Part shown: in pieces, positions 16,001 through 24,579 of the stretch
Layout of the letters: each line of letters begins with the position of its first letter
How positions within the stretch are numbered: the stretch's first letter is position 1
From: Paludibacteraceae bacterium
GTDB taxonomy: Bacteria; Bacteroidota; Bacteroidia; Bacteroidales; Paludibacteraceae
Direction: 5' to 3'
DNA: 63,626 nucleotides
Assembly (NCBI GenBank): GCA_017454915.1
Contig: JAFTCC010000048.1
Span: forward strand, 1 to 63,626
The notes under the pieces: generated by a model
What the model was told of the DNA's origin: nothing
Database searches by the model: none
What the model saw: the letters and a program-made list of their open reading frames with translations, nothing else
Position numbers and translations under genes: made by a program

Positions 16001-17580
16001 GTATGATTCCTCTTATCATTGAAGGTGGCGCAGGAGCCAATGGTAACCGCGCGCTGGCTATCGGCGTAACGGGCGGTATGGCAGTAGGAACACTGGCACT
16101 CGTCTTCGTTGTGCCTGCTTTCTATATCATCTTCCAAACTCTTCATGAGCGCTTCCAAGGGTCCATGGCGCAACCTGCGGCAGCCGAAGGAAATGAAGAA
16201 AAACCATCAATCTCTAAACCAATGAATCCGGCTATAATAGTTTTGTTGGTTGTCAGCACTGTGGCTCTCTCCTCATGTGGGGTGTTCAAGAAATATACTC
16301 CCGCTCAGCAGCCTGCGCAAGATAGTCTTGTCACGACGGTCAGCGGTGGGGACTGGCAAACTTATATTACCGATCCTATTCTCCAAGGGCATATCCGTAA
16401 AGCCCTGTCAAACAATGTTGACTACCGTTCCAGCCAATTGGCTGTACAAGAGGCAGACGCACGGTTGAGAGCAGCAAAATTAGGTTTCCTGCCAACATTG
16501 GCGCTGTCTCCGGCAAGCGTAGGCGTGGTGGGGACATATACTCCCGGGGCTGGCACGTCAGGGGCTACATTGACGTACCAAGTGCCTCTCTCCCTTAACT
16601 GGGGTGGTGAAGGATTTGGCACTGTCACTAACCGCAAACGTCAGGGGCAGGTGCTTCTGGAACAGGCAGAGGATAACCGCGCTGTGGCGCACGCTAATCT
16701 GGTGGCTACAATGGCGCGTGTATATACTCAACTGCAACTGCTCGATTACCAAGCCGTTATCATTGACAGTACGGAACTGATTTGGCAACAAGTGCTGGAA
16801 ATGCAACGTGTGCTGGTGAAGAACGGTCAGGCATATTCGCCTTCGGTGGGACAGATGGAAGCCTCACTGCTCAATGTTCAGATACAGCGCAAGCAATTGT
16901 TGGAGCAAACTCATAGCCTCGAACTGATGATGTGTTTGCTGATGAACGAAGAACCTCATGAGGTGGCCCGCTCTCCATGGGATAGTTATGTTTTCGAAAA
17001 ATGGACTATAGAGCCCATTGCTGCCGCTCAACTCAGCAACCGCGCTGATGTGCGTGCGGCGGAGCGAAATGTGGCTGCGGCGTTCTATCAGACTAACATG
17101 GCAAAAGCCGCTTTCTGTCCGGCATTGTCCTTGTCTGGTTTGATAGGGTGGACCAACAATGGCGGCATAGTGGCCAATCCCGGACAACTTCTGATGAACG
17201 CGGCATTAGGGTTGGCACAACCTATTTTTGCCGGAGGAAAGCTGAAGGCTAATCTTCAAATTGCTAAACTTCAACAGCAGGAAGCGGCAAACCGCTATGC
17301 GGAAACGATGTTGCGCGCCGGAAGCGAGGTCAATGATGCGATATTCCGCTGCCGTAGCGCACAGGAGCAAGATGATATTTATCAGCGTTTGCTGTTAACC
17401 CAACGCGAATCCTATGATGGCACGCGCGAACTGATGAAAAAAGGCAAAGCGTCTTATCTTGAAGTGTTGTCTGCACAGGAGTCATACCTCAATGCTCAAT
17501 TAGAGGATGCCACTAACCAATACAATGGAATAATAAGTCTTATAGACTTGTATGTCGCCCTCGGAGGAGGCACAAAGTAA
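13048..17580 (+). CDS. RND (HAE1/AcrB-type) pump fused in frame to a TolC/OprM-like outer-membrane factor
   Basis: A 1510-aa product. Residues 1 to about 1040 are a complete AcrB-type proton-driven pump: MSKGNIFVDRKVMAI start, twelve membrane segments, and the relay motif GTVVDDAIVVVEA with D405/D406. Without any stop the frame continues through a short linker (QPAAAEGNEEKPS) into a complete OprM/NodT-type outer-membrane factor (about 1059-1510). That part begins with its own lipoprotein signal (M1059 at nt 16222, lipobox LSSC with C1077) and contains two OEP repeats. I use ATG 13048; the upstream TTG at 13036 is less likely. Separate genes are usual for this family. The fusion may be processed, or the OMF may be translated from an internal start at 16222. 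Confidence 0.9.
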   Translation: MSKGNIFVDRKVMAICISLLIALIGFICLKTLPIEQYPDIAPPTVMITTSYSGADANTVMKSVVMPIEEAVNGVENMAYMTSEASATGEVSINVYFKQGTDPNMAAVNVQNRVSAALGLLPQEVTRVGVKVEKRQNNILQISALVSRDGKFDNDFIANYIDINVKPRLLRVTGVGAVQNLGNTYSLRIWMKPDVMARYGLAPEDIFAAIGNQNMVAATGSLGEQSGNTYQYNLEYKGRLQSIEEFKAIVLRANQGNVLHLGDVAEVELGALSYSFSSRVDGQPGVAFIINQAPGANATQVNAAIQDIYDDLKTTMPAGLEFTILQTSDDFLYAAIHNVVETLIIAILLVILVVYFFLQSFKATLIPSISIIVSLLGTFAVVKVAGFSLNILTLFALVLAIGTVVDDAIVVVEAVMAKMESGYTSAYKATKDAMSEVTVAVISCTLVFMAVFIPVTFMPGTSGTFFTQFGITIASSVGLSCISALTLCPALTAVLFRPKADKEGIERKGLNYYVKTAYEAGYNAILGKYKNGVSKFLQKPRMAWLLLIVAVVAMVFAMRALPAGLVPQEDQGVILVDVTAPAGSPLVETDKIMAQVEEHVLRLEEVESYAKISGFGLISGTGVSYGTLVVRLKPWEKRKGLEHYIDMVMWKLALSCEDIKDAQVIPFQMPQIPGYGNSNAIDLQMEDLQGGDMSKFNEVVNTFLAELQKRPEVQMAISLYSESFPKYKVDVNATQCDRAGISPDVVLNTLGAFCGSAYISNFNQYGKVYRVMAGAAPEYRLDPNSLNNIFVRIGEEMAPIAQFVTLTPAVGSATQKRFNLYQSIACSVQPNNGYSEGDVQRVIAEVAKEHLPTGYTFEYGGMSRELEANSKSNLTVVIYLICVLLIYMILASLYESFFIPLAVLLSVPFGLMGSFAFSWLCGQENNIYLQTGVIMLIGLLAKTAILITEFAVEKRKQGMSILQAAFGACEDRLRPILMTVITMIAGMIPLIIEGGAGANGNRALAIGVTGGMAVGTLALVFVVPAFYIIFQTLHERFQGSMAQPAAAEGNEEKPSISKPMNPAIIVLLVVSTVALSSCGVFKKYTPAQQPAQDSLVTTVSGGDWQTYITDPILQGHIRKALSNNVDYRSSQLAVQEADARLRAAKLGFLPTLALSPASVGVVGTYTPGAGTSGATLTYQVPLSLNWGGEGFGTVTNRKRQGQVLLEQAEDNRAVAHANLVATMARVYTQLQLLDYQAVIIDSTELIWQQVLEMQRVLVKNGQAYSPSVGQMEASLLNVQIQRKQLLEQTHSLELMMCLLMNEEPHEVARSPWDSYVFEKWTIEPIAAAQLSNRADVRAAERNVAAAFYQTNMAKAAFCPALSLSGLIGWTNNGGIVANPGQLLMNAALGLAQPIFAGGKLKANLQIAKLQQQEAANRYAETMLRAGSEVNDAIFRCRSAQEQDDIYQRLLLTQRESYDGTRELMKKGKASYLEVLSAQESYLNAQLEDATNQYNGIISLIDLYVALGGGTK

Positions 17581-17608
17581 GGTAAATAAAGACAATGTGC
17601 AGGGTACA

Positions 17609-20600
17609 ATGCACAAAGGATGGTCTTTGTTGTGGAGAGTTCCGCTCGCCCTTACGGGCGTTCTGTCGGGATTGGTGTTGCTGCTGTTGATAGCAGTAGC
17701 GGGCGTCATTCTTACGCCTTCTGCGCGGCAGGCCGTCATCAACAAAGGCATTGAAATTGCCAATGAACAAACCGGTTGGAACATTGACCTTGGGCGAATT
17801 TACCTTTCGCCGTTTCATCATTCGCCAATGGCTCTTTACCGCGCCTACAAGGGTGAAGAAGATTTGTCTTTGCAGGTTGAGATAGATAGCCTATTTGTGG
17901 GGCACAGAGGTAAAGACACTTTGGTATATACGCGCTCCTTGCGTCTGCGTGCCACGGCACTCACCACACGGCGCTCAACATCGGCAAGCAACGGGCTGGG
18001 CTCGCTGCTTGCCGTGCCTATAGTGGTAGAACAATTGCTGCTCGACAAGACTGCATTTCATTCTGACAGTCTTATCGCCTCTGTGGAAGTTAACGTTGAT
18101 GTCGGAAATTTGGATGTGAGTTCCCCCGGACTGGTTATTGCCGATGGCTTGTATCCTTTGCATGGGCTACGGCTCACTGATGCTGATGTGGGGGTGGATT
18201 TGCGTTCAACCGCAAAAAAAGACACGGTTCAGAAGAAACCTCTTCGGCTGGCGTTTGACATACAGGACGGCAAATTAAGCAATGTGCATTTTCGTCTCAC
18301 CCCGTTGGGCTTAGATATCAATACCGACTATCTGGGCACTAATGTGTTAGTTGACGTGGGGGCTGACCGATATGACGTGCAGCGGATTGATGTTGGTGGT
18401 TTTGCCCTTAAACTGGGTAAGCTCCGCATTCCCGCTGACACGATTTATGGCAATGCTTGCGCTGATGTACGCCGCAACCTCATCACCAGTAACGGTCTGC
18501 ATGTGCGTTCTGACGAGTGGGGTGCAAAGGCTGATGTGCTTACCACGGCTTTGGACCTTAACACCATGCGTATTGACGTTAAAGGTGATGCCGAGTACAA
18601 GGGCAGCAGAGCCCGTTTGCGCGCGTCTTATGGCATAGACGATGAGGCATACGACGCCACTGTGCATATCGAGCGCGTCAATCTTGCTCCATTTTTGCAG
18701 GACAGCACGCCAATTATTATAGCCGGCGACATTGAGGCGGTTGGGCAGGGCATTAACCCGCATTCACGTGCCATGAAGGGTAGGGTGGACGTTCGTCTTA
18801 CAGATGCCATATATGGGCCAATTGATGCTTCGGGGCTCCATCTCAATGCGCGTCTTGCCAACCAAACGGTTGATGGCACGCTGCATCTGCCATTTGCTAT
18901 GCATGACAGTGGCAAACGGATACAAACTCAATCGGAACATCAGTTTCGAGTGTCTGATTTCATGAATCTGGAGCGGATTGGGGTGGACTATCACACGCAG
19001 ATGCGTAATTTAAGTGCGCATATTGCTAACCGCTCTTTTTATGCCGATAGCCTCAATCTTGATTTCTCTACCGACAGTCTGACCTCGCTTGGCTTGTTGC
19101 TGCCAGGTCTGCGCGCTCATGCCACAAGTCCGATGCATGTGAGCCTGCTGTTGAACAGTATTCAGTCGCTCGTTCAAGCAGTAGGCGACACCGCAAAACT
19201 TGCCGCCATCACTTCGCTTCAGGATTTGACAATGTTGGACACGCTGCATCAGTTGATGCCAGCGCTAAACGCCGATATGACACTTCTTAAGGGAAGCCCT
19301 CTGCAACCCATCATAGATAGTGCGGGCATTGATATTAGTGAGGCGGCTATGACGCTAACGTCTGATTCTTCGCAAACCATCTTGTCGTTCAATGCCGCTA
19401 CGGGTGAGCAGTCGGCTCTCCGGCTTCCGCCAGCGCAGGCCGACCTGCGCGTGACGATGAGTGAAGGACGCTCGTCAGGCTCTCTGAAAGCAGCCACGCG
19501 GCTCACTGATGGAGCAATGTCAGTGCATGATTTGAAAACTGATGCCGCAATGTGGTTTGACGTTGAGCGGACTGGCAACGAACTGAATGGACGTGGCAGT
19601 CTGACCTTAGATGAACTTGCTTACAATACCGTTGACTTAGGTAGCCGAACTATAGATTTTGTACTATCGCCGTCTGACGAATACCCGCATGCCCTCAAAG
19701 CCGATGTACAGCTCGATGATATCCCCCTCGACCTTGTTGACAGCATTCTTCGTCTGTCGGAGTTTGATTTCAGCGGTGTGGTACGGGCACAAGCGTCGGT
19801 GGATGGCATGCCGAAACGAATTGATGTGTCAGCCAACGTGTTACCTCTTGGCGTGGAGGCGCACTACAAGCCTTATGGAATAGGACTGAGTTTGGGAGAA
19901 ACTCCGATTATTATGAAACATAATAGGTTGGACCTCAATGGTCTGCCGATTTATGGCGCTGACAGCACTTTCGTAACTCTTAAAGGGGGACTGAATCTTG
20001 ACAGTTTACGGTTGAATATAGTGCTTGAGGCTGATAGTTTCGCTCCTGTCAAGTTAATCAAAAATGGCCCTATTCCTGTCTACGGTGATCTTGCTTCTGA
20101 TGTCCGTGGCAGTGTCACAGGCCCTATTGACGGAATAGTGGCTGATGTGGACCTTACCCTATTGCCCACAACGGACATCACATATCAGATTGACAAGAAA
20201 AACCTTGCGCAGGTCAAGCCCTATGGCACTGTCAATGTGCGCTACGATGTAGCGCAAAGCGAACTCAACCTCGGCGGACAAGTCAATGTGGATCACGGCA
20301 TTATCCGCTATTCGCCCAAAATGTATCCTATCATACCGTTTCATATTGATTCGGGAAGTAATATAACTTTCCAAGGTCCGATAGGCAAGACAAAACTCAA
20401 TGTGTCAGCATCGCAGAAAGTGAAAGCCGATGTGGAGTCGAGGGGTGAGGAAACGCGTCGTGTGGATTTCACGACAGGAGTGCGTGTCAGCGGTATAATA
20501 GACTCAATAGGTATAAGGTCCATAGGCTTCTTCCTTGAAGCACCTAATGATGATGCTGTTTCGCAGGAACTGGCTTCAGTGGATGATGATACACGTGAGG

Positions 20601-22408
20601 GCTTGGCGGCTGCCTTGCTCGCCACGGGAATGTATATGGGGGAAAGCAATGTGGCGGCGCAGCGCGCGGGCTATACGCTCTCATCAATCATCAACAGCCG
20701 TATCAATGCCGCAATGGACAACTCAAAGATAGGCAAGTTCATAGATGTGGATATCAGCAGCGGGCAAACCAATCATGCCGTAGGCAAAACCAACGACATG
20801 AACATCGCAATCAGCAAGTCGTTCTTTAAGGACAAACTGCGTGTTACTGTGGGTTCTACAATCTCAGACAACCCGGAGGTTAACAAAACAAACGGGCTGT
20901 TGACCAACCTCACGGCGGATTATAAACTGACAAAAAATGGCTCTGTCATGCTGCGCCTATTCGCGCAGCGCGATTACAACAACATCCTTGAGGGCGAACT
21001 CTATAAATCTGGTTTGAGTGTGATGACCACTAAAGAATGGCGTCATAGTGAGCATTTCCGCGGTGATAGCATCTCCCGCACTTACAACCTGACCGCTGAC
21101 GCAGGTTTAGCATACCGCTCCAACAACAGCATAGGCCCCAATCTTACACTCAAATCTTCAATCAAGAACCTCATGGGACGTGGTGAGACATTTACCATCA
21201 AAGCCAACGGAGCCTACTATTGGGCTTTAAGAAACAGGCATCCGGGCGACCCCAAGAAAACAGATACCTACAAACTTGGTGTTAATGCCGCACTCGTATT
21301 CCCATATCTGCATTGGAAGGGCGACAACAATCCTGACGGTGATACGCGCTACATGCTTGGATATCAATATGAAAACATAGCCGGAGGCTACGGTTTGCAT
21401 AAGATATCAGGCTCATTGACCTATTTCATCCGCTCGCCGTTCAGCCCCTACGTCGTGCATTCGTTCACGCCACTTTCACTCGCTGTGGTGCGCATGAAAG
21501 CCGAGTCTGCAAGTCTGATGGACAAAGCAGCCGAATATCCGCAGTTAATCAGGCTAATTGCAGGTAACGAGTTCTCACCGTCGGTGGGCTATACTTTCAC
21601 TTACAATGACTTCCGTGCCAAGCGCCCTGTCAACACGATGCTCGAATTGGGAGTTAAGGAGTCGGGCAACTTGCTCAATTCAATCTATTGCGCCTTTGGA
21701 CATAAGTGGAACGAGAAAGGCAAGCCGTTCGGTGGCACAACCTTCAACCAATATGTTAAGTTCACTGCCGAGTTACGCCATAAATTCAACCTCACCGAAC
21801 GCATCTGTTTTGTGACGCGGCTCTACGCCGGTGCTAACATTCCTGTTGGCAATTCAGACTATTCTCCTCTGTCGGAGGCGTTCTACACTGGCGGTCCCAA
21901 CAGTCTGCGTGCCTCTGCACCCTACGCCTATGGACCAGGAAACTTTTATTCCGCAAAATACAACCAAAGCTTCTTTCATGCCGGTGATATCAAGTTGGAG
22001 GCCAACTTTGAGTTTCGTTTTCCCATCGTCTGGAAGTTGTATGGCGCCGCTTTCGTTGATGCCGGCAATGTGTGGAACTGGTATAGCATGACCGAACAAC
22101 TTAAGGCTGGCGGCTTTGAGGATTACATAACTCGGCTCGAGTTGCCCGAAGATTTGCATGACGGTATTCTCGACAATCCCGATATTGCGCACCAGATAGC
22201 CCTCGGAACAGGGCTCGGGCTGCGGCTCGACCTTGACGGACTGGTGATTAGGCTGGACGTGGGAGTGGGAATACATTCGCCATATCAGACCTATAAGTAT
22301 GACAAGGACGGCAAAATCGACAAGACACGGCCCATCAACACCTATTTCAACATCCCTTCAGCGCTTGATGCGCTGCGCCTCAACTTCGGCATAGGCTATC
22401 CGTTCTAA
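17609..22408 (+). CDS. TamB-like protein fused to an Omp85/BamA-type barrel
   Basis: This 1599-aa protein has an N-terminal membrane anchor (about residues 8-33), a long TamB/AsmA-like beta-rich region, and the TamB C-terminal domain (about 880-1125: IDSIGIRSIGFFLEAPNDD, GKFIDVDISSGQTNHAVG, LRVTVGSTISDNP). It ends with a 16-strand-type Omp85 barrel (about 1140-1599) carrying GGPNSLRASAPYAYGPG at the loop-6 position and a terminal phenylalanine. In most bacteria TamB (inner-membrane anchored) and the TamA/TamL barrel are separate partners that move lipids or proteins to the outer membrane; here they are one polypeptide. ATG 17609 (MHKGWSLLWRV) is preferred. A start at 17552 would overlap the pump gene by 29 bp and add an unlikely charged extension. 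Confidence 0.85.
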   Translation: MHKGWSLLWRVPLALTGVLSGLVLLLLIAVAGVILTPSARQAVINKGIEIANEQTGWNIDLGRIYLSPFHHSPMALYRAYKGEEDLSLQVEIDSLFVGHRGKDTLVYTRSLRLRATALTTRRSTSASNGLGSLLAVPIVVEQLLLDKTAFHSDSLIASVEVNVDVGNLDVSSPGLVIADGLYPLHGLRLTDADVGVDLRSTAKKDTVQKKPLRLAFDIQDGKLSNVHFRLTPLGLDINTDYLGTNVLVDVGADRYDVQRIDVGGFALKLGKLRIPADTIYGNACADVRRNLITSNGLHVRSDEWGAKADVLTTALDLNTMRIDVKGDAEYKGSRARLRASYGIDDEAYDATVHIERVNLAPFLQDSTPIIIAGDIEAVGQGINPHSRAMKGRVDVRLTDAIYGPIDASGLHLNARLANQTVDGTLHLPFAMHDSGKRIQTQSEHQFRVSDFMNLERIGVDYHTQMRNLSAHIANRSFYADSLNLDFSTDSLTSLGLLLPGLRAHATSPMHVSLLLNSIQSLVQAVGDTAKLAAITSLQDLTMLDTLHQLMPALNADMTLLKGSPLQPIIDSAGIDISEAAMTLTSDSSQTILSFNAATGEQSALRLPPAQADLRVTMSEGRSSGSLKAATRLTDGAMSVHDLKTDAAMWFDVERTGNELNGRGSLTLDELAYNTVDLGSRTIDFVLSPSDEYPHALKADVQLDDIPLDLVDSILRLSEFDFSGVVRAQASVDGMPKRIDVSANVLPLGVEAHYKPYGIGLSLGETPIIMKHNRLDLNGLPIYGADSTFVTLKGGLNLDSLRLNIVLEADSFAPVKLIKNGPIPVYGDLASDVRGSVTGPIDGIVADVDLTLLPTTDITYQIDKKNLAQVKPYGTVNVRYDVAQSELNLGGQVNVDHGIIRYSPKMYPIIPFHIDSGSNITFQGPIGKTKLNVSASQKVKADVESRGEETRRVDFTTGVRVSGIIDSIGIRSIGFFLEAPNDDAVSQELASVDDDTREGLAAALLATGMYMGESNVAAQRAGYTLSSIINSRINAAMDNSKIGKFIDVDISSGQTNHAVGKTNDMNIAISKSFFKDKLRVTVGSTISDNPEVNKTNGLLTNLTADYKLTKNGSVMLRLFAQRDYNNILEGELYKSGLSVMTTKEWRHSEHFRGDSISRTYNLTADAGLAYRSNNSIGPNLTLKSSIKNLMGRGETFTIKANGAYYWALRNRHPGDPKKTDTYKLGVNAALVFPYLHWKGDNNPDGDTRYMLGYQYENIAGGYGLHKISGSLTYFIRSPFSPYVVHSFTPLSLAVVRMKAESASLMDKAAEYPQLIRLIAGNEFSPSVGYTFTYNDFRAKRPVNTMLELGVKESGNLLNSIYCAFGHKWNEKGKPFGGTTFNQYVKFTAELRHKFNLTERICFVTRLYAGANIPVGNSDYSPLSEAFYTGGPNSLRASAPYAYGPGNFYSAKYNQSFFHAGDIKLEANFEFRFPIVWKLYGAAFVDAGNVWNWYSMTEQLKAGGFEDYITRLELPEDLHDGILDNPDIAHQIALGTGLGLRLDLDGLVIRLDVGVGIHSPYQTYKYDKDGKIDKTRPINTYFNIPSALDALRLNFGIGYPF

Positions 22409-22441
22409 CGAAAATTAACTAACTAAAATCTAAAATATTCT

Positions 22442-23809
22442 ATGGTACAAGATCTTTACATTTTAATGATTACGGCTGGCGTGGTCAGCCTGTTGTTCAA
22501 GTTATTGAAACAGCCTGTTGTTTTGGGTTATATTGTAGCCGGCGTGCTGGTTGGTCCTTATTTGTTCGGTGAAACCCTTGTCAGCGCAGAAAATGTTGAG
22601 GCGTGGGGCAACATAGGTGTGCTCTTTGTGCTGTTCTGCATAGGCTTGGAGTTCCGCATCAAGAACTTGATTAGCAGCGGCAAAGTGGCTGCTATAGGCG
22701 CTCTGACAATCATCGGCGGTATGATGCTTTTTGGCTTCGGTGTGGGGCGTTCGGCAGAGTTGGATGTGATGAACTCCCTTTTCCTTGCCGGTATGCTCTG
22801 TATGTCAAGCACGACGATTGTGATGAAGGCAATTGACGAGGCTGGCATGAGCAAAGAGCGTTTTGTAAAAGGCGCGACAAGTATTCTTATTATCGAGGAT
22901 ATAGTTGCTGTGGTGCTGATGGTGCTGCTGTCCAGTATCGCTATCCGCCATCAGTTTGAGGGCGCTGAACTGCTCGGCAAGGTGGGCGACTTGGCTATCA
23001 CGCTCGTGCTGTGGTTCGTTTTCGGCATACTGATTATCCCCACGCTGTTGCGTAAGGTTAAATCATACCTCAATGATGAGACGCTCATCATCCTATCCTT
23101 GGGTCTGTGCCTTGGCATGGTGCTCACAGCTGAGGAAGCGGGCTTCAGCAGCGCCCTCGGAGCATTTGTGATGGGCATGATACTTGCTGAAACTGTGGAG
23201 TCGCACCGCATCGAAAAACTGATGACACCGCTCAAAAATGTCTTTGCCGCTATTTTCTTCGTTTCTGTTGGCATGATGATTAACCCTGCATCATTAGTGG
23301 ACTACTGGCCGAGCATATTGCTGGTATGCTTGGTAATCATTGTGGGCATGATACTTTTCGGAACTTTAGGCTGCTGGTGGGGCGGAACAACAATGCGCGA
23401 CGCTATGCTGACCAGTTTCTCGTTCGTGCAAATAGGTGAGTTCTCGTTCATCATTGCAGGTTTGGGCAACAGCCTAAATGTTACTGACCCAGTAATCTAT
23501 CCTATCATTGTGGCATCCAGTGTGGTAACCACGTTCCTCACACCGTATATCATGAAAGCGGCAATCCCGTGCTACAATTTCCTCTATAACCATGCGCCCG
23601 CAAGCCTGAAGGCTAAAATTGACTTGCGTGAGCAGCAAGTGGCTCAGGCAGAGCAGCAACAGCAACAAGCTGGCGCAGAAGGGCAACCGTCGTTGGCTGA
23701 CAAGGCGCGTCATGCTGTGCGCCATACATATATTACAAAGCGTTTGGTAAATCTCTTTATTAAGAACATGAGCGCAAAAGATGCGCAATCAGAGGAGAAA
23801 CACGAATAA
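22442..23809 (+). CDS. CPA2-family cation:proton antiporter (KefB/C-like) without RCK domain
   Basis: A 455-aa polytopic protein of the monovalent cation:proton antiporter 2 family. It has about 12 membrane segments, PVVLGYIVAGVLVGPYLFG in the first helices, FCIGLEFRIKNL, and ALGAFVMGMILAET with GVLFVLF. It ends in a soluble tail rich in Gln (AEQQQQQAGAEGQ) instead of the TrkA-N/TrkA-C regulatory domains that often follow in this family. It lies 33 bp after the TamB/Omp85 gene and closes the operon, with a perfect terminator 43 bp later. The ion specificity cannot be read from sequence. Confidence 0.88.
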   Translation: MVQDLYILMITAGVVSLLFKLLKQPVVLGYIVAGVLVGPYLFGETLVSAENVEAWGNIGVLFVLFCIGLEFRIKNLISSGKVAAIGALTIIGGMMLFGFGVGRSAELDVMNSLFLAGMLCMSSTTIVMKAIDEAGMSKERFVKGATSILIIEDIVAVVLMVLLSSIAIRHQFEGAELLGKVGDLAITLVLWFVFGILIIPTLLRKVKSYLNDETLIILSLGLCLGMVLTAEEAGFSSALGAFVMGMILAETVESHRIEKLMTPLKNVFAAIFFVSVGMMINPASLVDYWPSILLVCLVIIVGMILFGTLGCWWGGTTMRDAMLTSFSFVQIGEFSFIIAGLGNSLNVTDPVIYPIIVASSVVTTFLTPYIMKAAIPCYNFLYNHAPASLKAKIDLREQQVAQAEQQQQQAGAEGQPSLADKARHAVRHTYITKRLVNLFIKNMSAKDAQSEEKHE

Positions 23810-23852
23810 ACAGAAATCAGTCATGCGACTACTCCACCAAAGTGGATATCTA

Positions 23853-23899
23853 TAACGTCAAAGGTCGAGAACTTCCTTGGTTCTCGACCTTTGACGTTA
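23853..23899. terminator. 20-bp perfect bidirectional terminator
   Basis: TAACGTCAAAGGTCGAGAAC and its exact complement at 23880-23899 flank the loop TTCCTTG. It separates the efflux/TAM/antiporter operon from the convergent thioredoxin-like gene. Confidence 0.93.
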
Positions 23900-23925
23900 A
23901 TCTTACATTATTTTGCCGCAGGCGG

Positions 23926-24453
23926 TTACATATTTACCACAGGGTGGTCAATGTCCTCGGACATGGCGGCAAGAAGTGTTTCGAGTGTGGGCATGTCAGC
24001 GTCGGTCCAGTGGCGGATGATGATGCCTTGCGGGCTGACGAGGAATATCTGCGGTATGTGTGATGCGGCGAAAAGACTGTACACCTCTCGCGTTGACTGC
24101 GCGCTGAATGGCATGGTGAGGTTGTGCTGTTGCCAATATGCCTCTACAGACTCTGTTTCCTGCTCGCGCGATATGCACACCACACGGCATTGCTGCTGCG
24201 CTTCGAAGAACTGCTGAATGACGGGCAGTTCGTGTTGGCAGTCGGAGCATGAGGTGTGGAAAAAGACGATTAGCGCATGCTGTCCACGCAAAGATGTGTC
24301 GCTGACGATTGACCCGTTGTTGAGTGTTACGGTGAACTGCGGCAGCGTGTCGCCCACGCTGACTTGCGAGCCCTCATCGGGTTTGTCGTTGATGCATGCG
24401 CAGAGCAGCAACGCGAAAAGGGAAAGGGTATGTATAACAGAGCGTATTTTCAT
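23926..24453 (-). CDS. thioredoxin-like (TlpA/AhpC-TSA) lipoprotein
   Basis: A 175-aa periplasmic thiol-disulfide protein. The signal peptide ends LCAC, with probable lipidation at C20. The thioredoxin fold is visible from VGDTLPQFTV to the end, with the active site FFHTSCSDCQHELPVIQQF (CSDC, residues 69-72) and the cis-Pro segment HIPQIFLVSPQG. The length is normal for TlpA-like reductases involved in cytochrome maturation or redox sensing. No partner gene is adjacent. It is monocistronic, upstream of the shared terminator; no clear -7 box is seen upstream. Confidence 0.88.
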   Translation of the reverse strand: MKIRSVIHTLSLFALLLCACINDKPDEGSQVSVGDTLPQFTVTLNNGSIVSDTSLRGQHALIVFFHTSCSDCQHELPVIQQFFEAQQQCRVVCISREQETESVEAYWQQHNLTMPFSAQSTREVYSLFAASHIPQIFLVSPQGIIIRHWTDADMPTLETLLAAMSEDIDHPVVNM

Positions 24454-24579
24454 AAATAGTTTTGTGCCGCCACTCCGTGGCTGTATGGCATGGTAGTTAT
24501 GTCGCCGCTATTGTGCCCTGTCGCTAAGGTAAATGGAATAAAAACGCAAGGTTTTAACCGCGAATTGTCAACAGCGGAA

